From Bisbaumannia pacifica (GTDB lineage: Bacteria; Pseudomonadota; Gammaproteobacteria; Pseudomonadales; Halomonadaceae): a stretch of DNA of 49,918 nt. The notes under the pieces were generated by a model, which did no database searches, was not told the origin of the DNA, and worked only from the letters and a program-made list of their open reading frames with translations. Shown in pieces: positions 27,256 through 33,599 of this stretch. Location of the stretch: contig NZ_BJUK01000027.1 in the NCBI RefSeq assembly GCF_007989625.1, forward strand, positions 1-49,918, written 5' to 3'. Numbering within the stretch: the first letter of the stretch is position 1; each line of letters opens with the position of its first letter. A program made the translations under genes and the position numbers.

Positions 27256-27636
27256 TTAGGCGAGCTGGACGGGAATGGCGTTGCTGGTGTGGCTGACCGC
27301 GTTGCCTTCCTGGAGGTAGACCAGGGCGGGCTGGTGGCTATCCAGCTCGGCCTCGCTGTAGTGGGCGTAGCTGCAGATGATCACCCGATCCTCGACGCCG
27401 GCCAGGTGGGCGGCGGCGCCATTCACGGAGATGATCTTCGAGCCTTCCTCGGCGCGAATGGCGTAGGTGGTGAAGCGCTGGCCATTCTCCACGTTGTAGA
27501 TCTGGATCTGTTCGTTTTCGCGGATGCCAGCCATGTCCAGCAGCTCGCCGTCGATGGCGCAGGAGCCTTCGTAGTTGAGTACGGCATGGGTAACGCGGGC
27601 CATATGCAGCTTGGCCTTGAGCATGATGGTATGCAT
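27256..27636 (-). CDS. panD: Aspartate 1-decarboxylase
   Basis: PanD makes beta-alanine from aspartate for pantothenate and CoA synthesis. The 126-residue proenzyme contains the self-cleavage site GS in [10 protein letters not shown] (between residues 24 and 25), which generates the pyruvoyl cofactor. The N terminus [18 protein letters not shown] fits the family. It is the last gene of panB-panC-panD, 23 bp after panC, with a terminator behind it. Confidence 0.97.
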   Translation of the reverse strand: MHTIMLKAKLHMARVTHAVLNYEGSCAIDGELLDMAGIRENEQIQIYNVENGQRFTTYAIRAEEGSKIISVNGAAAHLAGVEDRVIICSYAHYSEAELDSHQPALVYLQEGNAVSHTSNAIPVQLA

Positions 27637-27659
27637 CGGGCTTCTCTTCCTTCCTGCGC

Positions 27660-28508
27660 TTAGCGGGGCAGGTTGACGGTCAGGTTATCGATCAGGCGCG
27701 CCGGCCCCAGTTGGGCGGCGGCGAGGATCACGGCATGGCGTGTGGCGTCGGTCAGCGGCCCCAGGTCCTGGGCGCGCAGCTCGAGATAGTCGGGGGTGAA
27801 GCCGCGCTTGGCAAGGGTGGCCTCGGCGTCGGCCAAGCAGTCGCCGGGTGCACCGCCGGCCTCCAGGGCATCGCGTAGCTCGCAGAGGGTGCGATAGAGC
27901 CCCGGCGCCTGGGCCCGTTCCACCTCGCTCAGGTAGCCGTTGCGGGAGGAGAGGGCCAGGCCATCCGTGGCGCGCACGATGGGCACGCCGATGATCTCGA
28001 TGGGCAGGTGCAGGTCCGCCACCAGGCGGCGAATCACCGCCAGCTGCTGGTAGTCCTTCTCCCCGAAGCAGGCCAGGTGAGGCTGCACCAGGTTGAAGAG
28101 CATGGTGACGACGGTGGCCACGCCATCGAAATGGCCGGGGCGGCTGCCGCCACACAGGCCTTCGCTCACCTCGGGGACCCTGACCCGGGTCTGGGCCTCC
28201 AGGCCGCGGGGATAGATCTCGGCGGTCTGTGGGGCAAACAGCAGGTCGCAGCCGGCGGCGGCCAGCTTGGCCTGGTCCTCGGCCAGGGTGCGCGGGTAGG
28301 CGTCCAGGTCCTCGCCGGCCCCGAACTGCATGGGATTGACGAAGATAGTGGCCACCACCAGATCGGCATGGCGCCTGGCCTCGGCGACCAGGGCGAGGTG
28401 CCCCTCGTGGAGGTTGCCCATGGTGGGTACCAGACCGATGCGCCGGCCGGCACGGCGTGCTTCGGCCAGGGTCTCGTGCAGGGCGGCGATGCGCTCCAGG
28501 GTATGCAT
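27660..28508 (-). CDS. panC: Pantothenate synthetase
   Basis: PanC joins pantoate and beta-alanine with ATP. The 282-residue protein shows the family's [14 protein letters not shown] (HIGH-like ATP site), the [19 protein letters not shown] segment that binds pantoate, and LSSRNGYLS (KMSKS-like). Its ATG shares a base with the panB stop at 28508, so it is co-translated with panB. Together the operon makes pantothenate from ketoisovalerate and aspartate. Confidence 0.97.
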   Translation of the reverse strand: MHTLERIAALHETLAEARRAGRRIGLVPTMGNLHEGHLALVAEARRHADLVVATIFVNPMQFGAGEDLDAYPRTLAEDQAKLAAAGCDLLFAPQTAEIYPRGLEAQTRVRVPEVSEGLCGGSRPGHFDGVATVVTMLFNLVQPHLACFGEKDYQQLAVIRRLVADLHLPIEIIGVPIVRATDGLALSSRNGYLSEVERAQAPGLYRTLCELRDALEAGGAPGDCLADAEATLAKRGFTPDYLELRAQDLGPLTDATRHAVILAAAQLGPARLIDNLTVNLPR

Positions 28509-29299
28509 CAGAAACAGTGCTCCTCGGCGGGGAAGTGCCGTGCCTTGACCGCCTCGTGGTAGTCCAGGAAGGCACCCTGAATGCTCTGTGCGTCTTGCAT
28601 GAAGTTCTTGACGAAGCGCGGGGTGCGGCCGTGGGTCACCCCCAGGACGTCGTGCATCACCAGGATCTGGCCATCCGTGTCGGGGCCGGCGCCGATGCCG
28701 ATCACCGGCACGTCCACCGCCTCGGTCACCGCCCGGCCTAGGCTAGCGGGAACGCACTCCAGCAGGATCACCGAGGCGCCGGCTTCCACCAGGGTGCGGG
28801 CGTCGGCGATGATCTGCTCGGCGCGCTCGGCGTCGCGTCCCTGCACCTTGTAGCCGCCCAGTTGATAGACGGTCTGAGGCGTCAGGCCCAGGTGGGCGCA
28901 GACCGGTACGCCGCGGCGAGTCAGCTCGCGAATACCCTCGGCCATCCAGGCCTCGCCCTCCACCTTGACCAGCTCGGCGCCGGCGCGCATCAGCTCGCCG
29001 GCATCCTGCAGCAGCCGCTCCAGGCTGGAGTTGCTCATAAACGGCAGGTCCACCATCAGCAGGCTGCTGCCCTTGCCTTGGGCCGCACAGCGGGTGTGGT
29101 AGCAGATCTCCTCGAGGGTGACCGGCAGGGTGCTGCTATGCCCCTGCAGGACCATGCCCAGGGAGTCGCCCACCAGCAGCACCTCGATGCCGGCCTCGCT
29201 GGCCGCCCGGGCAAAGGAGGCGTCATAGGCGGTCAGGCAGCTGAACGCCTCGCCGGAGCGCTTGAAGGCCTGCAGCGTGCTCAGGGTGACGGTTTTCAT
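28508..29299 (-). CDS. panB: 3-methyl-2-oxobutanoate hydroxymethyltransferase
   Basis: PanB makes ketopantoate from alpha-ketoisovalerate and methylene-tetrahydrofolate. The 263-residue protein has the metal-binding and active-site region [31 protein letters not shown], the KVEGEAW lysine region and [23 protein letters not shown]. It is the first gene of panBCD. A TATAAA box at 29335-29340 lies just upstream, preceded by a cluster of GTTAC/GTAAC elements. Confidence 0.97.
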   Translation of the reverse strand: MKTVTLSTLQAFKRSGEAFSCLTAYDASFARAASEAGIEVLLVGDSLGMVLQGHSSTLPVTLEEICYHTRCAAQGKGSSLLMVDLPFMSNSSLERLLQDAGELMRAGAELVKVEGEAWMAEGIRELTRRGVPVCAHLGLTPQTVYQLGGYKVQGRDAERAEQIIADARTLVEAGASVILLECVPASLGRAVTEAVDVPVIGIGAGPDTDGQILVMHDVLGVTHGRTPRFVKNFMQDAQSIQGAFLDYHEAVKARHFPAEEHCF

Positions 29300-29334
29300 A
29301 AGGACATTCTCATGATTGGCGTTAAAACGGTCGT

Positions 29335-29340
29335 TTTATA
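29335..29340 (-). promoter_or_regulatory. Probable panB promoter (-10)
   Basis: TATAAA on the minus strand lies 35 bp before panB. The sequence 17-18 bp further upstream (GTAACGT) is a poor -35, so activation by a bound factor is plausible. Confidence 0.5.
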
Positions 29341-29359
29341 CCGGTCTCGAGCGGGTGAC

Positions 29360-29458
29360 GTTACCCGACCCGCCATGGTGCGGCAAGATGTTACCGACCA
29401 AGGGCTAACTCGTGTGAAACAGTAACACTCAGCCGGACGACTTTACCCCTAGGGTAAC
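29360..29458. promoter_or_regulatory. Cluster of four GTTAC/GTAAC elements upstream of panB
   Basis: GTTAC occurs at 29360-29364 and 29390-29394, and GTAAC at 29422-29426 and 29454-29458, the last one overlapping the end of folK. The middle two form TGTTAC (29389) facing GTAACA (29422) with 27 bp between. The spacings are about 30, 32 and 32 bp, roughly three helical turns. The same TGTTAC/GTAACA pair occurs upstream of the crcZ-like RNA. I recall CbrB sites in Pseudomonas being built from such half-sites, so CbrB binding is possible but unproven. Confidence 0.35.
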
Positions 29459-29946
29459 AAGGGTCGCAAGTCGTCGCCGCTCCTGGCCTCGGCCAAGGGG
29501 ACGATGCGCCGTCCATCGGGGAGGCAAAGCGTCGGGGCCAGCTCGGCCAGGGGGACCAGCACGAAGCCGCGATTCGCCATTTCCGGGTGGGGAACCCGCA
29601 GCCGTGGTGAATCGATCACGACGTCATCATAGAGCAGCAGGTCCAGGTCCAGGGTACGCGGTCCCCAGTGACGCAATCGGCGGCGGCCGTGGCGTTGTTC
29701 CAGGGCCTGGAGCTGGTCGAGCAGGGCCAGCGGCGAGAGCCGCGTGACGAGCTCGGCCACGGCGTTGACGAAATCGGGCTGATCCTGGGGCCCCACCGGG
29801 GCGCTGACATAGCGCCGCGAGGCGCCCGTTAGGCGGGTCAGCGGCAGATGGCCCAGAGCATCGATGGCCTGGGTGACCTGCTCGCGGGGATGCTCCTGGT
29901 TGCTACCCAGGCCGATATAGGCCCGGTGCCACCTCGCCTCAGCCAT
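29449..29946 (-). CDS. folK: 2-amino-4-hydroxy-6-hydroxymethyldihydropteridine pyrophosphokinase
   Basis: FolK (HPPK) activates the pterin in folate synthesis. The 165-residue protein has AYIGLGSNQEHP at its start, VGPQDQPDFVNAVAELVTRLSPLALL and the RTLDLDLLLYDDVVIDSPRLRVPHPEMANRGFVLVPLAEL region with metal-binding aspartates. I placed the start at the ATG at 29946; a longer frame runs to 30339 but only shadows pcnB. It overlaps the pcnB stop by 8 bp, so the two are coupled. The pair pcnB-folK is conserved in proteobacteria. Confidence 0.96.
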   Translation of the reverse strand: MAEARWHRAYIGLGSNQEHPREQVTQAIDALGHLPLTRLTGASRRYVSAPVGPQDQPDFVNAVAELVTRLSPLALLDQLQALEQRHGRRRLRHWGPRTLDLDLLLYDDVVIDSPRLRVPHPEMANRGFVLVPLAELAPTLCLPDGRRIVPLAEARSGDDLRPLLP

Positions 29947-31345
29947 GCTGGTCGCCGCCGGCGCCACCGGGACGCCGGCGGCGCTTGCGCGGGCGACGCT
30001 TGCGTGGGCGAGGCTCGTCACCCTGGCTGGCGGCCTTGCCCAGCAGGCGTTGCTGGTCATGCTCGTCGCCCTCCTGGAAGGCGGTCCACCAGTCGCCCAG
30101 GCCGGGCTTGATCTCGCCGGCTTCTTCGCGCAGCAGCAGGAAGTCGTAGGCGGCGCGGAAGCGCGGATGCTCGCGGGTCTGGATGGCGCGACGACCGCGA
30201 CGCTGGGGCAGGCGCTGCTGCAGGTCCCAGATCTCGCGCATGGGAATGCTGAAGCGCTTGGGAATCGAGATATGTTGCAACTGCCGAGACACCGCCTGCT
30301 GGGCGGCGGCCTGCAGGGCCGGGACCGGCGGCATGCCATCCTCCTGCAGGCGTGCCTGGCGCTGCACCACGCCGGGCCACAGCAGGGCGGCGAACAGGAA
30401 GGCCGGGGTCACCGGGCGATCCTGCTGGATGCGCGCATCGGTATTGGCCAGGGCGCGCTCGAACAGCGCTTCCGCCCAGGGCAGCTCGCTCAGGGCCTCG
30501 TCGGCCTCCGGGAAGAGCATGGCGAAGAGGTCATAGTCGCGCAGCAGCCGGAAGGTGGTCAGGGCATGGCCGGCGAGGAACAGCTTGAGCACCTCGTCGA
30601 ACAGCCGGGCCGGGGGAATCTGCAGCAGCAGTGGGGCCATCTCGCGAATCGGCGCCTCGGTGGCGGCGGCGAAATCGAAATCGAGCTTGGCGGCGAAGCG
30701 AATGGCGCGCAGCATGCGCACCGGGTCTTCCCGATAGCGGGTGGCCGGGTCGCCGATCATGCGCAGGGTGCGCGACTCGATATCGCTGACCCCATCGGCC
30801 CAGTCATGGATCGAGAAGTCGGCGATATTGTAGTAGAGGGCGTTGACGGTGAAGTCGCGACGCAGGGCGTCCTCTTCCACGTCGCCCCAGACGTTGTCGC
30901 GCAGCAAGAGGCCATCGTCGCTCTGCTGGGAGAGATGCTCGCCGTGATCCTCGTTGGGCTTGCCGCGGAAGGTGGTGACCTCGATCACCTCGCGGCCGAA
31001 GCGCACATGGACGATGCGGAAGCGCCGGCCGATGATCCGCGAATTGCGAAACAGCTCGCGGACCTCCTCGGGGGTGGCGTCGGTGGCCACGTCGAAGTCC
31101 TTGGGCTGCTTGCCGAGCAGGGAGTCACGGATGCAGCCACCCACCAGATAGGCCTCGTAACCGGCGTTGTGCAGCCGGTAGAGCACCTTGAGGGCGGGTT
31201 CGCTGAACAGTCGGCGTGACACCGAGTGCTGGTCGCGGGGGATGACGCGAAGGCCGGGAGACTCGCCGGGGCCATCCTGGCTGCCGAAGAGATGCTTCAA
31301 GCGTTCACCGGGGCGTTGGAGAAAGCGGGTAAATCCTTTGAACAT
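29939..31345 (-). CDS. pcnB: Poly(A) polymerase I
   Basis: PcnB adds 3' poly(A) tails that speed RNA decay. The 468-residue protein carries the class II nucleotidyltransferase signature LVGGCIRDSLLGKQPKDFDVATDA, with the catalytic DxD pair, and the RNA-binding RRDFTVNALYYN segment. The C-terminal tail is rich in Arg/Lys, as in E. coli PcnB. In P. aeruginosa it also follows cbrB-crcZ. It has a promoter at 31380-31408, just downstream of the crcZ-like terminator. Confidence 0.96.
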   Translation of the reverse strand: MFKGFTRFLQRPGERLKHLFGSQDGPGESPGLRVIPRDQHSVSRRLFSEPALKVLYRLHNAGYEAYLVGGCIRDSLLGKQPKDFDVATDATPEEVRELFRNSRIIGRRFRIVHVRFGREVIEVTTFRGKPNEDHGEHLSQQSDDGLLLRDNVWGDVEEDALRRDFTVNALYYNIADFSIHDWADGVSDIESRTLRMIGDPATRYREDPVRMLRAIRFAAKLDFDFAAATEAPIREMAPLLLQIPPARLFDEVLKLFLAGHALTTFRLLRDYDLFAMLFPEADEALSELPWAEALFERALANTDARIQQDRPVTPAFLFAALLWPGVVQRQARLQEDGMPPVPALQAAAQQAVSRQLQHISIPKRFSIPMREIWDLQQRLPQRRGRRAIQTREHPRFRAAYDFLLLREEAGEIKPGLGDWWTAFQEGDEHDQQRLLGKAASQGDEPRPRKRRPRKRRRRPGGAGGDQHG

Positions 31346-31379
31346 GCAGCGATATCGACTCGCGGAGTCCTAAAACGTC

Positions 31380-31408
31380 AGTGTAGCCGACCGCCGACAG
31401 CATGGGAA
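31380..31408 (-). promoter_or_regulatory. Probable pcnB promoter
   Basis: On the minus strand, -35 TTCCCA (31403-31408) and -10 TACACT (31380-31385) are separated by 17 bp. It lies between the crcZ-like terminator and pcnB. Confidence 0.55.
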
Positions 31409-31434
31409 CCGTGGCTTGAGGGTGATCGGCGCAT

Positions 31435-31469
31435 AAAAGCAGAAAGGGGAGGCCATGCGGCCTCCCCTT
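31435..31469 (-). terminator. Intrinsic terminator of the crcZ-like RNA
   Basis: An 11-bp stem, AAGGGGAGGCC-GCAT-GGCCTCCCCTT (31444-31454 with 31459-31469), is followed on the minus strand by TCTGCTTTT. It separates the RNA from the pcnB promoter. Confidence 0.88.
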
Positions 31470-31960
31470 AAGCGGTCAGATCAGCATCCATGCTGCTGGT
31501 TTTTCTTCGTGATGGCGCATCGCCTTGAATACGCACCACAGTCACCAAGACAAGTTTCAGGCAAGCAGTGTTGTTGTCTTTGTCGGTCTTCCTGGTGGCG
31601 ACCGTCTCGTATTCAAAACAATAATCCAACCACGACGGTAGGCAGTCTACCTTCCCTCGGCCTGTTGTTGTTGGTTGCCGAGGGTGCACGCCTGGGGAGC
31701 TTGTTGTTCTTGTTGCTCCCGCCTGGTGCGTCGCGTCCTGATGAACCTCCGGATATCGGGCCCTGTTGTTCTTGTTGTGACCTCATCCGGGTGACTGCGC
31801 CTTGTTGTTGTTCTTGGCGGGTCGTCACCCCTTGTTTGCCATGCTCGACGATCTTGTTGTTGTTGGCTCGTCGACTGGCGCCTGCCGAAGTGTCACCTGT
31901 TGTTCTTGTTACGCCCCTTGGGGCAGTGACCTGGCGGCGTCCGGATCTTGTTCTTCTTGC
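31435..31960 (-). ncRNA. crcZ: CrcZ-like Hfq/Crc-sequestering small RNA
   Basis: This segment of about 526 nt lies between cbrB and pcnB, where Pseudomonas encodes CrcZ. It starts about 12 nt after a sigma-54 promoter and ends in an intrinsic terminator. Reading the minus strand I count eight A-rich motifs of AAnAAnAA or ANAANAA type, at plus-strand positions about 31569-31583, 31662-31676, 31700-31716, 31763-31779, 31801-31817, 31853-31866, 31898-31911 and 31948-31959. In Pseudomonas such CA motifs bind Hfq with Crc and free target mRNAs from catabolite repression. Six motifs are enclosed by paired arms: 31654-31684, 31695-31720, 31749-31790, 31789-31830, 31846-31873 and 31892-31930. Reading frames here on either strand are low-complexity translations of the motifs. 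The known Pseudomonas RNA is about 400 nt, so this one is longer. Transcript ends are inferred. Confidence 0.85.
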
Positions 31961-31970
31961 CCTAGGATAT

Positions 31971-31986
31971 TGCACCGTGCGTGCCA
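31971..31986 (-). promoter_or_regulatory. Sigma-54 promoter (-24/-12) of the crcZ-like RNA
   Basis: The minus strand reads TGGCAC-GCACG-GTGCA, against the sigma-54 consensus TGGCAC-N5-TTGCA. The invariant GG and GC are spaced correctly. The predicted transcription start is near 31960. An A/T-tract stretch at about 31992-32010 lies upstream and could help bending. CbrB, encoded directly upstream, is a sigma-54 activator. Confidence 0.88.
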
Positions 31987-32060
31987 CTATCTGAAAAAAC
32001 CATAAAAAACATGGTGTTGTGTTTGTCGCTTTCTGGCATGCCTACCGGGCCGGGATGATG

Positions 32061-32111
32061 TGTTACCCAAATTGGGCCCTTCTGGGGCAGGGGGTGTGTG
32101 GGATGGTAACA
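32061..32111. promoter_or_regulatory. Putative CbrB upstream activating site
   Basis: TGTTAC (32061-32066) faces GTAACA (32106-32111) with 39 bp between, about 100-150 bp upstream of the predicted start of the crcZ-like RNA. From recall, CbrB sites in Pseudomonas use these half-sites with shorter spacing, so the pair may be two half-sites of separate weak operators. The rest of the 31987-32140 stretch shows A tracts and no gene. Confidence 0.45.
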
Positions 32112-32140
32112 ACTGGTGCAAAAGTTCCCTCCACGACACG

Positions 32141-32172
32141 AAAAACGCCCATCGAGGCGGGCTCGATGGGCG
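32141..32172 (-). terminator. Intrinsic terminator of cbrB
   Basis: An 11-bp stem (32146-32156 with 32162-32172, 5-nt loop) is followed on the minus strand by TTTTT. It lies 33 bp past the cbrB stop, so the crcZ-like RNA depends on its own promoter. Confidence 0.92.
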
Positions 32173-32204
32173 CTTAGACCATGGTCGGGTTGCTTGCGCC
32201 GGGC

Positions 32205-33599
32205 TTATCCGGTGCGGCTCCTGGCGCTCTTCTTGCGCGGTATCCCCAGGCGTTGGCGGCGCTCCCATAGGCACTTGCGGCTGATGCCGAGCTTCTGGGC
32301 CAGCTCGGTCTCGCTCATCTGGTCCTGGTGCTCGAGGACGAAGTGCTGGAAGTAGTCCTCGAGGGAGAGGTCCTCCTCGTCCAGCTCGGCGTCGCCGGCT
32401 TCTCGCGGGTCCGGCGCCACGGGGGAGGCGGGCTTGGGTTGGCTGCGGGCGAGGGGCGGCCCGGGCTGCAACCCCAGGTCATCGGGGTGGATCAGGTGGC
32501 CCTCGGCGAGGATCACGCCCCGCTCCAGAGCGTTCTCCAGCTCCCGCACGTTGCCGGGCCAGGGGTAGTCGTGGATCTCGCGGCGTGCCGCCCGGGAGAG
32601 CTTGAGCCCCTCGCGGGCGTGACGGCGGCAGGCCTTCTCCAGCAGGACGTCGGCGATCTTGAGGATATCCTGCTCCCGGTCGCGGAGCGGCGGCAGGTCG
32701 ATCTGCATCACATTGAGGCGGTAGTAGAGGTCGAGGCGGAACTCGCCGCTCTTGGACATGGCGCGCAGGTCGCGGTGGGTCGCCGCGATCAGGCGCACGT
32801 CGACGTGACGGGTCTCCACCGAGCCGATCTTGCGGATCTCGCCCTCCTGCAGCACCCGCAGCAGGCGCGCCTGGGCGTCCAGGGGCAGCTCGCCGATCTC
32901 GTCGAGGAAGAGGGTGCCGCCGTCGGCGGCCTCCACCAGGCCGGTGCGGGCCGCATTGGCACCGGTGAAGGCGCCCTTCTCGTGACCGAACAGCTCCGAT
33001 TCGATCAGCGTCTCGGGGATGGCCGCGCAGTTGACGCAGATCAGCGGGGCCCGGGCGCGCTGGCTCTGGGAGTGGATGGCCCGCGCCACCAGCTCCTTGC
33101 CGGTACCGGACTCGCCCTGGATCAGCACGGTGACGTCCGCCGGGGCGGTCTTGCGGATCCGCGTATAGACCACCTGCATCGCCTCGCAGTCACCGATCAG
33201 CTCCTGGGGCGGGGCGGCGCTGCTGGTCGCCGCGGGGGGCGCCGCCTCGGCGGCGTGCTGCTCCAGGGCCCGGGCCACGGTCTTGAGCAGGTCGTCGTGG
33301 TCGAAGGGCTTGGCCACGTAGTCCACGGCGCCCTGCTTCAGGGCCTCCACCGCCGAGCGCATGCTGGCGTAGCTGGTCATGATCACCACCGGGGTGGGGG
33401 CGGCGCGGTCGATCAGGGCGGTGCCCTGGGTGCCGGGCAGGCGCAGGTCGCTGATCACCAGATCGAAGCGCTGGGGATCGAGGGCCTCGGCCTCGTCCAC
33501 CGAGCCTGCTTCGCTCACCTGGTAGTCATGGCGTTCCAGCAGGCGGCGCAGGGCGCTGCGGATAATGGCTTCGTCTTCAACGATCAGAATCCGGCTCAT
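32205..33599 (-). CDS. cbrB: Sigma-54-dependent response regulator CbrB
   Basis: This 464-residue NtrC-family activator is the response partner of CbrA. It has a receiver domain with phospho-acceptor D51 (LVISDLRLPG) and K97 (AKPFD), an AAA+ domain with Walker A GESGTGKE at 162-169 and the sigma-54 contact motif GAFTGA at 209-214, and a C-terminal Fis-type HTH (TELAQKLGISRKCLWERRQRLGI). In Pseudomonas CbrB controls carbon/nitrogen source use and drives crcZ transcription. The start overlaps the cbrA stop by 23 bp. Identity rests on the cbrA-like partner, the downstream crcZ-like RNA and neighbours cbrX, pcnB and gluQ. Confidence 0.93.
   Translation of the reverse strand: MSRILIVEDEAIIRSALRRLLERHDYQVSEAGSVDEAEALDPQRFDLVISDLRLPGTQGTALIDRAAPTPVVIMTSYASMRSAVEALKQGAVDYVAKPFDHDDLLKTVARALEQHAAEAAPPAATSSAAPPQELIGDCEAMQVVYTRIRKTAPADVTVLIQGESGTGKELVARAIHSQSQRARAPLICVNCAAIPETLIESELFGHEKGAFTGANAARTGLVEAADGGTLFLDEIGELPLDAQARLLRVLQEGEIRKIGSVETRHVDVRLIAATHRDLRAMSKSGEFRLDLYYRLNVMQIDLPPLRDREQDILKIADVLLEKACRRHAREGLKLSRAARREIHDYPWPGNVRELENALERGVILAEGHLIHPDDLGLQPGPPLARSQPKPASPVAPDPREAGDAELDEEDLSLEDYFQHFVLEHQDQMSETELAQKLGISRKCLWERRQRLGIPRKKSARSRTG

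Noticed and set aside
29443-29459. Palindrome TTACCC-n3-GGGTAA at the end of folK as a stand-alone terminator
   Set aside because: The stem is short and AT-closed without a T tract, and half of it encodes the last folK residues.
31569-31960. CRISPR array or microsatellite reading of the regular TTGTTGTT repeats
   Set aside because: The repeats are only about 12-17 nt, unequal in sequence and spacing, and separated by arms that pair with each other; no cas genes are nearby.
31613-31987. Minus-strand 124-codon Asn/Gln-rich frame in the same region
   Set aside because: The NNN and QQQ runs simply reflect AAC/CAA motif repeats; the frame begins within the sigma-54 promoter and lacks a ribosome site.
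31455-31994. Plus-strand 179-codon frame across the crcZ-like region
   Set aside because: It consists of translated TTGTTGTT-type motif repeats (Leu/Val/Cys runs), has no ribosome site or known domain, and runs antisense to the predicted RNA and across its promoter.
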